Below the pieces are notes generated by a model. The model saw only the letters and a program-made list of their open reading frames with translations, ran no database searches and was not told the origin of the DNA. The translations under genes and the position numbers were made by a program. A stretch of 34,983 nucleotides of DNA from an uncultured Clostridia bacterium (GTDB lineage Bacteria; Bacillota; Clostridia; Christensenellales; CAG-917). Positions 6,725 through 14,676 of the stretch are shown in pieces. Every line of letters begins with the position of its first letter. Position 1 is the stretch's first letter. The stretch spans positions 1 to 34,983 of the forward strand of contig CANQNC010000015.1 of NCBI GenBank assembly GCA_947625145.1, written 5' to 3'.

Positions 6725-6845
6725 TAAAGAAAAGAAGAAAAGCAACTATGTAAAAGCAAAAACGCCCGAAACGCGCAAAAAGCAAAAAGCGGCAATTGCA
6801 GCATACTACGCCAAAAACAACGGGTCGACAAAAAAGAAAAAATAA
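6714..6845 (+). CDS. 43-residue very basic protein
   Basis: A short frame starting with ATG inside the last codons of the regulator gene (11-base overlap) and ending with TAA at 6843-6845. GGAGGG at 6700-6705 is correctly placed 8 bases upstream, which supports real translation. The product is rich in Lys and Arg (MFFNKEKKKSNY at the start, KKKK at the end), with a central helix-like part RKKQKAAIAAYYAKN. It has no membrane segment. I do not recognise it. It could bind nucleic acid or the acidic product of the divergent operon. A hairpin follows directly after the stop. Confidence 0.6.
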   Translation: MFFNKEKKKSNYVKAKTPETRKKQKAAIAAYYAKNNGSTKKKK

Positions 6846-6864
6846 GCGGGTTTCCCGCTTGCTT
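6844..6864 (+). terminator. Short hairpin after the 43-residue gene
   Basis: AAGCGGG-TTT-CCCGCTT forms a perfect 7-bp stem starting in the stop codon, followed by a weak T-rich GCTT. It probably ends the regulator transcript. The 200 bases that follow, up to 7072, hold nothing I can identify. Confidence 0.5.
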
Positions 6865-7072
6865 AGGGGCGATTTGGGCCGAACTGCCCACGATCCTTAT
6901 CCTGCTTCTACTTGAAAGAAAAATCTGCCCACTTTTGCGCTACGAATAAACAATTTGACTAATCGCCAAACCGCTTAATTCCGAATCCCTATGAAAAACA
7001 CACGAATGCGAGCGATCTTGATTTGCCCTCCATGGGCACAAAGCTGTTCGTTTACCTTGGCAAAATGCCGCG

Positions 7073-7348
7073 TCAAAACAGATCCGAGTGCGACCCCGTC
7101 CTCAACAAACACAAGATGATCTGCTCGCTGGTTTTGCGATAGATGAGCAGCCAATCCGGCTCGATGTGGCACTCGCGGAAGCCGACGTAATTCCCCGACA
7201 ACTCATGGTCTTTGAACTTCGCTTCAAGCTCCTCGTCATTTGAGAGCGATTCGACGACGGCAAACAATTTGTTTAGGTCTTTGCCCTGCTTTTGCGCGAG
7301 CTTGATATCTTTTTTGAACTTTGACGTAAAGCGAACTTCGTATTTCAT
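7073..7348 (-). CDS. YafQ-family (RelE superfamily) mRNA interferase toxin
   Basis: A 91-residue toxin that cuts mRNA on the ribosome when not bound by its antitoxin. The family pattern is complete: YEVRFTSKFKKDIKLAQKQG, then LNKLFAVVESLS, a central DHELSGNY.GFRECHIEPDW core, LLIYRK and the C-terminal RTGSHSDLF. The paired His residues of RECHIEPDW and GSHSDLF match catalytic residues known for YafQ. Its ATG overlaps the antitoxin stop in ATGA, so production depends on antitoxin translation. Confidence 0.92.
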   Translation of the reverse strand: MKYEVRFTSKFKKDIKLAQKQGKDLNKLFAVVESLSNDEELEAKFKDHELSGNYVGFRECHIEPDWLLIYRKTSEQIILCLLRTGSHSDLF

Positions 7349-7614
7349 ACGCCAAGCGCCTTCTTCAAGGAATCAATGTCATTGTACCCCGTATAATTTT
7401 CGGGATGTTCTTCCATTTTTTTGACCTCATCCATCGCCGACAACGTATCCCTGTTCCCTCGCGAAACTTCAAAAGGAATGCCCTGTTCCGCCAGCGCTTT
7501 TTTGAGGTAGATATTTATCGCGGTGGACAGGTCCATGCCCAAATCGGCAAACAATTCCTGCGCCTGCTTCTTCACTTCCGCGTCGATAGTGATATTTGTG
7601 GACACTTTTGCCAT
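7345..7614 (-). CDS. RelB/DinJ-family antitoxin
   Basis: An 89-residue antitoxin and repressor. The N terminus AKVSTNITIDAEVKKQA and the following helix-turn LGMDLSTAINIYLKKAL form the ribbon-helix-helix DNA-binding part typical of DinJ. The C-terminal tail (EVKKMEEHPENYTGY) would wrap the toxin. ATG 7614 is preferred because AGGAGG lies 7 bases upstream; an ATG at 7620 is only one base from that site. The operon promoter at 7640-7668 is overlapped by one of two identical operator-like repeats. This is a standard type II module whose complex represses its own promoter. Confidence 0.9.
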   Translation of the reverse strand: MAKVSTNITIDAEVKKQAQELFADLGMDLSTAINIYLKKALAEQGIPFEVSRGNRDTLSAMDEVKKMEEHPENYTGYNDIDSLKKALGV

Positions 7615-7639
7615 ATTCATGCCTCCTTTTTTCGAATAT

Positions 7640-7696
7640 ATTTTAACATACAAAATGAAATATGTCAACATATTGTATGCAATATGTCAACATATT
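7640..7696 (-). promoter_or_regulatory. Toxin-antitoxin promoter with duplicated operator
   Basis: AATATGTCAACATATT occurs twice without mismatch (7659-7674 and 7681-7696), 22 bases apart, close to two turns of the helix. Each copy is near-palindromic. On the minus strand the copy nearer the gene contains TTGACA (7668-7663), followed after 17 bases by TAAAAT (7645-7640). Binding of the DinJ-like protein would cover the -35 box, giving autorepression. Confidence 0.75.
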
Positions 7697-7746
7697 ATGA
7701 GCATGAAATATTGAATTATCAACATTTAATGCGTATTCAACGCAAA

Positions 7747-8244
7747 TCAATCTTCGTATTCGTCGAAGAGGTCGGAAAGCACGCTGTTGATCATGTCGAA
7801 ATCAAAGCCCTTTTGATAGAGATATGTGGAGAGCCTGTGCGCCTCGGACCTGTCGTTTGCGCCCCGCCTCATATGCTTTTTTGCGAGGGACTCGCACAGT
7901 TCGCGTTGCATATCGTCGCTGAGCAAGTCCTCCAAAAGGTTTGCCGCCAGCCTGCCGTCCACTCCCTTTTCGTGCGTGAGTTTGTAGAAGATCAAGCGTT
8001 TGCCGTAGCGGGAAGAATAGCTTGCAATATAGCTTCTGACATATTCTTCGTCGTCGATATAGCGATATCTTTTCGCCTTGTCTATCGCCGCTTGGATCTC
8101 GCCTGTCCGAAAGCCTTTTGCATACAATCTGTCCCGACACTCGCGCTCGGAATGCGGAGCGGGAGAAAGATATGCGCAAAGCGCGTCGAATGCTTTTGCC
8201 ACTCTCTCTTCGTCAAGTCTCCACATATCGTTGCCGTCTGACAT
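7747..8244 (-). CDS. recX: Regulatory protein RecX
   Basis: A 165-residue all-helical protein of the RecX family, which binds RecA filaments and limits recombination and SOS activity. Three-helix repeats are visible: one around ALCAYLSPAPHSERECRDRL, with the typical YL..R.HS..EL..KL pattern; one around GEIQAAIDKAKRYRYIDDEEY (family form: LIDDERYA); and later ones ending AHRLSTYLYQKGFDFDMINSVL. ATG 8244 is chosen because GAGGG lies just upstream; a longer frame starts only with TTG. It is the last gene of the tyrS-yigZ-recX operon, 39 bases after yigZ. Confidence 0.85.
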   Translation of the reverse strand: MSDGNDMWRLDEERVAKAFDALCAYLSPAPHSERECRDRLYAKGFRTGEIQAAIDKAKRYRYIDDEEYVRSYIASYSSRYGKRLIFYKLTHEKGVDGRLAANLLEDLLSDDMQRELCESLAKKHMRRGANDRSEAHRLSTYLYQKGFDFDMINSVLSDLFDEYED

Positions 8245-8283
8245 ATATCCCTCGTTTTTTAAGATATTTTTCAAAAGCCGAGT

Positions 8284-8910
8284 TCAACCGACTTTTTTGT
8301 ACTGATAAACCCCCGTTTGCGTCACGATCGCGCGCCCCGCCGTAAGCTCGCTTACGCTCAGGGCAAAGGCTTCGACAAGGTCTGTCGGCACAAACACGCG
8401 CGCCTCGACAGACGAGCCGTACTCCGTTTCGAATTGATATGCGGAGTGCCTGACGAAGCCCTCGAGCGTCGCCGCGTCCGAATACGAACAAATGACGCGC
8501 AGTTTTTCGCACTGCTGCTTGAGCGCGATATTCGCCGCTTTCACGACCTCCGCCGCCGCCCCCGAATACGCTCCGACAAGCCCGCCCGCGCCGAGTTTTA
8601 TCCCACCGAAATAGCGCGTGACGACGATCGCGGTGCGCACAAGTCCGTTTTTGCGGAGCACGTCCAAAATGGGCTGTCCCGCAGTGCCGCTAGGCTCGCC
8701 GTCGTCGCTGAAGCGCGTGCAGTTGCCCAGCTCGTCCGAGATGTACGCATAGCAATTGTGCGTGGCGTCGGGATAGAGGCGACGGATCTGTTTGACCCAC
8801 TCCTCCGCGCCGTCGGCGTCAAGTTCTCCTTTGACGGAGGCGATAAACACCGAGCGTTTTATCTCCTGCCGCACGCTGTATTCGCCGTCCACGCACCTGT
8901 AGCTTTTCAT
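8284..8910 (-). CDS. yigZ: YigZ/IMPACT-family protein
   Basis: A 208-residue protein of the YigZ/IMPACT family. The family is conserved and is linked in eukaryotes to regulation of Gcn2; its exact bacterial role is unsettled. The N-terminal UPF0029 domain carries the signatures KRSVFIA, ATHNCYAY, FSDDGEPSGTAG.PIL and RYFGGIKLGAGGLVGAYSGA. The C-terminal part (from about residue 135) is the beta-alpha DUF1949 domain. Its ATG overlaps the tyrS stop as ATGA, so the two genes are translationally coupled. The product is probably cytoplasmic. Confidence 0.9.
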   Translation of the reverse strand: MKSYRCVDGEYSVRQEIKRSVFIASVKGELDADGAEEWVKQIRRLYPDATHNCYAYISDELGNCTRFSDDGEPSGTAGQPILDVLRKNGLVRTAIVVTRYFGGIKLGAGGLVGAYSGAAAEVVKAANIALKQQCEKLRVICSYSDAATLEGFVRHSAYQFETEYGSSVEARVFVPTDLVEAFALSVSELTAGRAIVTQTGVYQYKKVG

Positions 8911-10115
8911 GCCTCTTGCGTGACCTTGAAGAAGTTCTTTTTGCCCTTCTGCAAAACGAAGCCTGCTTTTAGCTGTTCGTCCGAAACGACGGCGAGTATG
9001 TCCGTCTGTTTCACGCCGTCAACGTAGATCCCGCCGCCCTGTATCAGCCTTTTCGCCTCCCCCTTCGAGGGGACCTTGGCGACGGCGACGAGGATGTCCG
9101 CAAGCTGATTCATGCCTTTGGGGACGCATGCGCTCGGCATATTTTCCCCGTCTCCCGAAAAAGCCGCTCTCGCCTTTTTGAGCGCGAGGTCCGCTTCCTC
9201 TTTGCCGTGGACGAGGAGAGTAAGTTCATACGCCAACCTCTCCTTTGCGGCGTTCATGCGCTCATCCTTGAAACGAGTGAGTTCCTCTATTTCGTCAAGC
9301 GGGAGGAAGGTCAAAAAGCGGAAAACGGTTTCCACATCCCCGTCCGCGATATTTCTCCAATATTGGAAGAAGTCGTACGGCGAGGTCTTTTGGGCGTCAA
9401 GCCATACGGCGCCCTTTGCGGTCTTGCCCATTTTTGTGCCCTCGGATGTGGTGAGCAAGGCGAAAGTGATCGCAAAAGCGTCCTTGCCCTCCTTGCGCCT
9501 GATGAGGTCCGCGCCCGCGAGCATATTGCTCCACTGATCGTCCCCGCCGCATTGAAGCACACAACCGTATTTGCGATTGAGGGTCAAAAAGTCGTAGGAC
9601 TGCATCAGCATATAGTTGAATTCGAGGAAAGTCAGCCCCTTTTCCAGCCTCTGTTTGTAGCACTCCGCGGTGAGCATGCGGTTGACGGAAAAACTTGCGC
9701 CCACTTCCCGCAAAAAGTCGATATAGTTGAGGTCCAAGAGCCAATCCGCGTTGTTGACCAAGATCGCCGCGTTTTTCCCCTCGAAGCGGATGAAGCGAGC
9801 CATCTGCTTTTTGAAACATTCGACGTTGTGGGCGATGGTCTCCTTTGTCATCATGGCGCGCATATCCGTCCTGCCCGTGGGGTCCCCGACCATAGCCGTG
9901 CCACCGCCGATAAGGATGATGGGCGTATGCCCCGCGTCCTGCAAGCGTTTTGCGACGATCAACTGCATGAAGTGTCCCACATGCAAGCTGTCAGCGGTGG
10001 GATCGAACCCGATATAAAAGGATTGCGGGCCGCTGTCCAGCAATTTTTTCAGATCCTCTTCGAAAACCACCTGCTTGACAAGCCCGCGGTTTCGGAGTTC
10101 GTCGATTATGTTCAT
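8907..10115 (-). CDS. tyrS: Tyrosyl-tRNA synthetase
   Basis: A 402-residue class I synthetase that charges tRNA-Tyr using ATP. The Rossmann core shows YIGFDPTADSLHVGH, with the HIGH motif as H45-V-G-H48. GGDDQWSNMLAG is the tyrosine-binding helix region. The KMSKS loop is KMGKT at about residues 228-232. The C terminus (from about 335) is an S4 RNA-binding domain. ATG 10115 follows AAGGAG by 7 bases; a longer frame to 10247 would run through the promoter. No T-box leader (GGTGGNACC-type core) is seen between promoter and start. It heads the operon with yigZ and recX. Confidence 0.95.
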   Translation of the reverse strand: MNIIDELRNRGLVKQVVFEEDLKKLLDSGPQSFYIGFDPTADSLHVGHFMQLIVAKRLQDAGHTPIILIGGGTAMVGDPTGRTDMRAMMTKETIAHNVECFKKQMARFIRFEGKNAAILVNNADWLLDLNYIDFLREVGASFSVNRMLTAECYKQRLEKGLTFLEFNYMLMQSYDFLTLNRKYGCVLQCGGDDQWSNMLAGADLIRRKEGKDAFAITFALLTTSEGTKMGKTAKGAVWLDAQKTSPYDFFQYWRNIADGDVETVFRFLTFLPLDEIEELTRFKDERMNAAKERLAYELTLLVHGKEEADLALKKARAAFSGDGENMPSACVPKGMNQLADILVAVAKVPSKGEAKRLIQGGGIYVDGVKQTDILAVVSDEQLKAGFVLQKGKKNFFKVTQEA

Positions 10116-10158
10116 AAGCAACTCCTTGCGACTTTTTGCAAACTCAAAGAATAAGGCT

Positions 10159-10187
10159 ATTATATCAGTCTTTTTCGAGAATTTCAA
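10159..10187 (-). promoter_or_regulatory. Sigma-A promoter of tyrS-yigZ-recX
   Basis: On the minus strand, TTGAAA (10187-10182) and TATAAT (10164-10159) are separated by exactly 17 bases. The leader to the tyrS ATG is only about 40 bases, too short for a T-box. Confidence 0.75.
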
Positions 10188-10189
10188 CC

Positions 10190-10450
10190 TAATTCTACCC
10201 TGTTGCGCGAGTTTTCGCAAAATCGGAGCTATGCAATTTTTATACATAAAATCGGCGTTTCGGCATGTTTATGCATAAAACCCGAGGCTTTATCCTTAAA
10301 TTTTGAGTTTGGGAGCATAATTCATGGACAATCGCGGAAATTTATTATAATATTGATATACATATACATAGCCAAGATCAAAAAAGATATCTTCAAGCCG
10401 TCTATGTCAATCTCAAAATCAACTCTAACGTTCGAAAAGAAGGAGATCAT
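10190..10450 (+). other. Spacer upstream of the repeat lipoprotein gene
   Basis: No gene is seen. AAGGAG at 10440-10445 is the ribosome site for the ATG at 10451. A TATAAT at 10346-10351 has only a poorly spaced TGGACA (10325-10330) before it, so the promoter is uncertain. The segments ATTTTTATACATAAAATCGGC and TTTATGCATAAAACC near 10240-10285 repeat a TATRCATAAAA theme of unknown meaning. Confidence 0.35.
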
Positions 10451-13400
10451 ATGAAACGAAACAAACTCATCGTCTTTGCCGTTGCCGTTCTGGTCGCGCT
10501 TGCGCTTACGCTGACGCTTGCCGCGTGCGACAATGCAATCGGTTTTGAAATCAAGTTGGATTACGACCCCGAGCAAGGCAGCGTGACAGTAAGCCAACCG
10601 GCGGTCGGGGACAAATATCAAAAAGGCGAGACGGTCACCGTCGAAGTCACCCCGAACGTCAATTACGAAGTGGCGGAATTTTCGGTCACGGGCTTTGAAT
10701 ACGCGGCGCTGAAAGACGGCAAATACAGCTTCGCGATCGTGGACGACGTGACGATCAAGGTGGAATTCGCGTCAAAATTCAAAGGGGAATATCATTCGGT
10801 GTCCGTCACTTCGGACGAACACTCGAAGTTTAAGTTGAACCCCGCTTCGTCTGACGGGAAATATGCGGATGGCACGAAGGTCACCCTTTCCGTGACCCCC
10901 GACAGCGGCTATAAGGCGGAAGTTTCGGTCAATTCCGAGCCCGTCAAACTTGTGAGAAGCAGCTATGAATTTGAAGTGAACGCCGACGTGCAGATCGTGG
11001 TAACGTCAAAGCGCACCATACCCGAGGCGGTGCTGAACTCTTTGCGCGGCAACGTCAAATTCGAGGGCACAGACACGCAGATATACCTTGTCAACGGCGA
11101 CGACGGCTTGGTTTCGGACGGAGATCCCATAATCTCGCACGTGGTCACACAATTCGACGACGATCGCAATCTGATCATGCAATATGAAGTTGACGAGCAC
11201 GACGGCACGATCTACAGCTACTTTTTGGTGGGGCTCGGCTCGGGAGGCAACGCGTATGCTCCCGTCCACTATCTGGACGGTTCGGTCAGATGGGAAGTTC
11301 CGATCGTCACCGACGCATACGGAAATCAATATCAATTGAATGAAAAATACGACGATCTTGCAAACGTGTTTGCAAAGCTGAGTCCGCAGGACCTTTCCGA
11401 AGTTGAGGAAAACATCTACACCATAGACGACCCCGAGCTTGCGCTTGAAATGGCGTATGCGCTTACCGGTTACAACTACGGCGGCATTGTCGATCTGAGG
11501 ATCACGGCGGAAAACGGCGTTGCGGTAAAGATAGAGTTCAGCACGCCCATCAGCTATATGGAAGGGTACACCCTTTACGACGATGTGGAGTTTGACGTCA
11601 CGCAAGGCGTGTCCCTCCCCGAATATGTCGACAAACCCTACCCCGCGCAGACCGAATTGGAAAACGCGCTTAACGCGGCGGCGCAGGCGGCTTCGTACAA
11701 GTCGGCGCATAACAGCGACAGCTACAACTACAACTCCTACTTCGTTCGGGACGCGGGCGACGGGCTTGGAGCGGTCGTTTGGATAGAGCAAAACGAGTTT
11801 TCAAACTCCTTCGGATATATCGCCCGCCCCGACGGCAACGCATACGCCTTCCGCTTTGCAAACGGCGGGATAGAGTTCAACGAAAGTCCGACAGCCTCGG
11901 ACATGGCTGAGCTGTACGCGAGCTTCGATCTGTTGGGCGAGGTCTCCACGTCCATGTTCGTCAAAAACGAGGACGGCAAGTACGTCCTGCGCGACGAGGA
12001 CTTGAGCGGAACATACGCCGAAATGCTGTTGTACTATTGCGCGCAATCCTTCTCCACGGGAGTTTACGAATTCAACGAATTTGCCTACGCAACGCAGATC
12101 GCGATATCCTTGACAGACGGCAAACTCGACAAAGTGGAACTCACCATTCCCGGGGAGGAAGACGATTATGTCGTCACCCTCACCTTCAGCGACTTCGGGA
12201 CGGCGACCCTCCCCGACGGCGTAAACCTCGAAAGCTCGGATCTGGATGGAATATTCACCACCGACTATCTCGGCACATGGCTGGACGACGACAACGGAAT
12301 TCGCGTGGACATCGCCCTTGACAGCATGAGTTTGAACGGCGTAAAGGCGTTGGGGCTCGGCAAGCAGGAGGGCAAATTTGTCGCCACAGTGGACGGCACA
12401 AGCTATACGCTCTATCTTGAGGATGGCAAGTTGAAGCTGGTCTCGCAAGGGCACGAATACACATTGCGCCACAGGGATTGCGCATGGGAGAACATGTTCG
12501 GCACCTACAAGAGTCAAGACGGCTCGTTGACAATCGAGATCTCGGCAGAAGGTTTCCAACTGACCATCGGCACCGACACGGGCTTCATGGAAGCGGAATA
12601 TTTCGAATTTGACGAAACAGACGGACTCGGAGTGATCTCTTTCACGATAAACGACCCCGATTACGGATACGTGGAAGCGTATATCTCCTTGCTTGCGAAG
12701 AACAAGGCGGTCAACTTCCTCATCATATACGACGAGGAGACCGCGGAAAGCGTCAACGCGTATGCGGACGGCTATGACTTTTTCGACTGGACGGATTTTG
12801 TCGGCGAATATTCGGACGGCAAAAACTCGCTGAAAATCGAAGCGGACAAGATCACTCTCAACTACGACGGACAGGAGCTTGTGTTTGAAAAAGCCGACAT
12901 CTTGTACGAAGCAGTCGAAAACGTCGTCCCCATCTTCACGATGATCAAAAACGGCTGGGAGTACACCCTGCAACAATACGGCTCGACCTTCTGCAAACTC
13001 TCACTGTACACCTACGATCAAAGCTCAAGCGTCGCCGAACATAGGCTGCAAACCACCTTCATCCGCAACGATTACGAGGACAATCGCCTGTCTTGGGAGA
13101 AATTCGAGGACAAGTATTTCGGAACGGACGAGGACGGCGTTGCCTACGAAGTGCGCGTGACGGCAGAAGGATTGGTCGTGCTGAAAGACGGAACTCAACA
13201 GACGATCTCGGACGTGGATTTCGACAGATACTACTACACGGATCAATCGACGGGCGATAAGTATTGGCTGTATCGCTTCAACTTCACGATGGAGGACATT
13301 GCATATCGCATTTTGCAAGCCGCCGAAGACGACTACACCCTCTTCTATCTCCAAGAGGAAGTGCCGAACACGTCCGCGGTCCTGCGCTTGTGCGTGCTCG

Positions 13401-14269
13401 GGCGTGACCGCTATGCTCATCTTGATGATTGGTCCGATCATGTCGGCACATACGAGGGAATGGACTATACCATAGAGATCACGCAAGACGCGATCAACGT
13501 CACCATCGGAGGCGTAAAGAAGGCGGCGACGGAAATCGACTTCTTCTCCAACTACGACTACGACTTCGAGATGACCTACTACGGGTTCACCTTCAAGCTG
13601 GACAACGAGGAATACGCTTTGAAGCTCGCGGAAAAAGCGGCGCTTCTGACCCTGCCCTCGGGCGGCAAATACGTGCTTGTGGCAAGCGACTACGCCCTCG
13701 AAACCGACTACACCGACTGGTACGGCTATTATGCGTCATCCGACAAACAGGTCGTCATTCAGATCGTCGAGGACGACGGCGTTTACTTCACAAAGGACGG
13801 CGGAGGACTCCAAAAGGTGGACGTGACCTACTTCGGGGACCTCGGCATGGCGTTTGAGTTTGACGGGAAGCAATACGTCCTGTCCCTGACGATAGAGACA
13901 GTCTCAATCTACAAAGACCATATCGACGTGACAGAGGACGGCAAACTGTTCGCTTCCGCAGAAGAGGGGGATCCGCCCATCGAGACGGATTGGACCATGT
14001 TCAACGGCACTTGGCACGGCAGCAGTTACGACTACGTGTACGACGTTGTGATAAACAACGGCACGATCACGCTGTCACGAGACGGAGGAGCCGCCGTCAC
14101 CGCAACGCAAGTCAGCGTAAGCTATGACAATACTTGGCATGAATATTCGATCGAGTTCTCAATAAACGGCAAGATATATCATCTTGTGATCGCGGAAAAC
14201 GATATGAATTCAGCCAGCTTGACAAGCGTAGGCGAAGGCAACGCCAACATGAAAAAGCAAGCGGCGTAA
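10451..14269 (+). CDS. Giant repeat lipoprotein of unknown function
   Basis: A 1272-residue exported lipoprotein: a basic start, a hydrophobic stretch to residue 22, then the lipobox LAAC with C26 as the lipid anchor. Residues about 35-187 hold two beta-rich units of the divergent InlB B-repeat type (GSVTVS...Y.KGETVTVEVTP, then KYADGTKVTLSVTP). Residues about 190-395 and 400-595 look like two copies of one larger module, each with L-rich helices and ending in KIEF/KVEL strands followed by a DDVEF- or FGTATLP-like strand. From about 603 to 1250 there are seven units of 70-110 residues, each opening with a D/W-x3-G-x-Y/W motif: DYLGTW, ENMFGTY, DFVGEY, KYFGTD, DHVGTY, DWYGYY, MFNGTW. Each continues with short beta strands and a YxL strand. 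No enzyme motif or C-terminal anchor is seen. The protein is acidic and probably binds something at the cell surface. Confidence 0.8.
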   Translation: MKRNKLIVFAVAVLVALALTLTLAACDNAIGFEIKLDYDPEQGSVTVSQPAVGDKYQKGETVTVEVTPNVNYEVAEFSVTGFEYAALKDGKYSFAIVDDVTIKVEFASKFKGEYHSVSVTSDEHSKFKLNPASSDGKYADGTKVTLSVTPDSGYKAEVSVNSEPVKLVRSSYEFEVNADVQIVVTSKRTIPEAVLNSLRGNVKFEGTDTQIYLVNGDDGLVSDGDPIISHVVTQFDDDRNLIMQYEVDEHDGTIYSYFLVGLGSGGNAYAPVHYLDGSVRWEVPIVTDAYGNQYQLNEKYDDLANVFAKLSPQDLSEVEENIYTIDDPELALEMAYALTGYNYGGIVDLRITAENGVAVKIEFSTPISYMEGYTLYDDVEFDVTQGVSLPEYVDKPYPAQTELENALNAAAQAASYKSAHNSDSYNYNSYFVRDAGDGLGAVVWIEQNEFSNSFGYIARPDGNAYAFRFANGGIEFNESPTASDMAELYASFDLLGEVSTSMFVKNEDGKYVLRDEDLSGTYAEMLLYYCAQSFSTGVYEFNEFAYATQIAISLTDGKLDKVELTIPGEEDDYVVTLTFSDFGTATLPDGVNLESSDLDGIFTTDYLGTWLDDDNGIRVDIALDSMSLNGVKALGLGKQEGKFVATVDGTSYTLYLEDGKLKLVSQGHEYTLRHRDCAWENMFGTYKSQDGSLTIEISAEGFQLTIGTDTGFMEAEYFEFDETDGLGVISFTINDPDYGYVEAYISLLAKNKAVNFLIIYDEETAESVNAYADGYDFFDWTDFVGEYSDGKNSLKIEADKITLNYDGQELVFEKADILYEAVENVVPIFTMIKNGWEYTLQQYGSTFCKLSLYTYDQSSSVAEHRLQTTFIRNDYEDNRLSWEKFEDKYFGTDEDGVAYEVRVTAEGLVVLKDGTQQTISDVDFDRYYYTDQSTGDKYWLYRFNFTMEDIAYRILQAAEDDYTLFYLQEEVPNTSAVLRLCVLGRDRYAHLDDWSDHVGTYEGMDYTIEITQDAINVTIGGVKKAATEIDFFSNYDYDFEMTYYGFTFKLDNEEYALKLAEKAALLTLPSGGKYVLVASDYALETDYTDWYGYYASSDKQVVIQIVEDDGVYFTKDGGGLQKVDVTYFGDLGMAFEFDGKQYVLSLTIETVSIYKDHIDVTEDGKLFASAEEGDPPIETDWTMFNGTWHGSSYDYVYDVVINNGTITLSRDGGAAVTATQVSVSYDNTWHEYSIEFSINGKIYHLVIAENDMNSASLTSVGEGNANMKKQAA

Positions 14270-14298
14270 GTCGTCAACCGCCGAAAACAACATCATCA

Positions 14299-14327
14299 AA
14301 AACGGCTCGCGCCATGCGAGCCGTTTT
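14299..14327 (+). terminator. Terminator after the repeat lipoprotein gene
   Basis: AAAACGGCTCGC (14299-14310) pairs perfectly with GCGAGCCGTTTT (14316-14327) around a 5-base loop, about 30 bases after the stop. Confidence 0.85.
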
Positions 14328-14353
14328 CCTTTACCCCGCAAATCAAGCCCCAA

Positions 14354-14580
14354 AAGCAGAAGTCTGTTCGCTTATTTCTGTTTGAGAGTTGATTTTCGTC
14401 AGCAAGCCGTTCCCCTCTGCCCGCGCTTCAAATTCTTGCAAGCGAGGGACTGTTCGTTTATCCCCCGCTTGGGTTTTTGATTTTCGGTAGCAAGAGCCTT
14501 TTTCTTCGTCACACTCTTCAAACCCTCAAAAGCGAAAGTATGTTCACATATTCCCGATTGAATTTTTGATTTTTCGGCGG
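14354..14580. repeat. Three degenerate tandem units of 86-90 bases
   Basis: AAGCAGAAGTCTGTTCGCTTAT (14354), AAGCGAGGGACTGTTCGTTTAT (14440) and AAGCGAAAGTATGTTCACATAT (14530) start three parallel units. Each continues through a TTGATTTTCG stretch. The spacing is 86 and 90 bases; the third unit is cut short by the promoter at 14599. No gene or hairpin explains them. Confidence 0.6.
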
Positions 14581-14598
14581 TTTTTTCAATGATATATA

Positions 14599-14627
14599 TT
14601 GAATTTTTCTTACAATTGTATTATAAT
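14599..14627 (+). promoter_or_regulatory. Sigma-A promoter of the double phosphoesterase gene
   Basis: TTGAAT (14599-14604) and TATAAT (14622-14627) are exactly 17 bases apart. The leader of about 43 bases ends in AAGGAGG before ATG 14677. Confidence 0.75.
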
Positions 14628-14676
14628 ATCTGTTATCTTTAAGATGATTGGTCTTATGCCAAATCAAGGAGGAATT

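Noticed and set aside
6865..7072. Possible gene between the 43-residue frame and yafQ
   Set aside because: No frame on either strand has a ribosome site or recognisable product.
10116..10187. T-box leader for tyrS
   Set aside because: The promoter lies only about 45 bases before the start, and no T-box core sequence or antiterminator is present.
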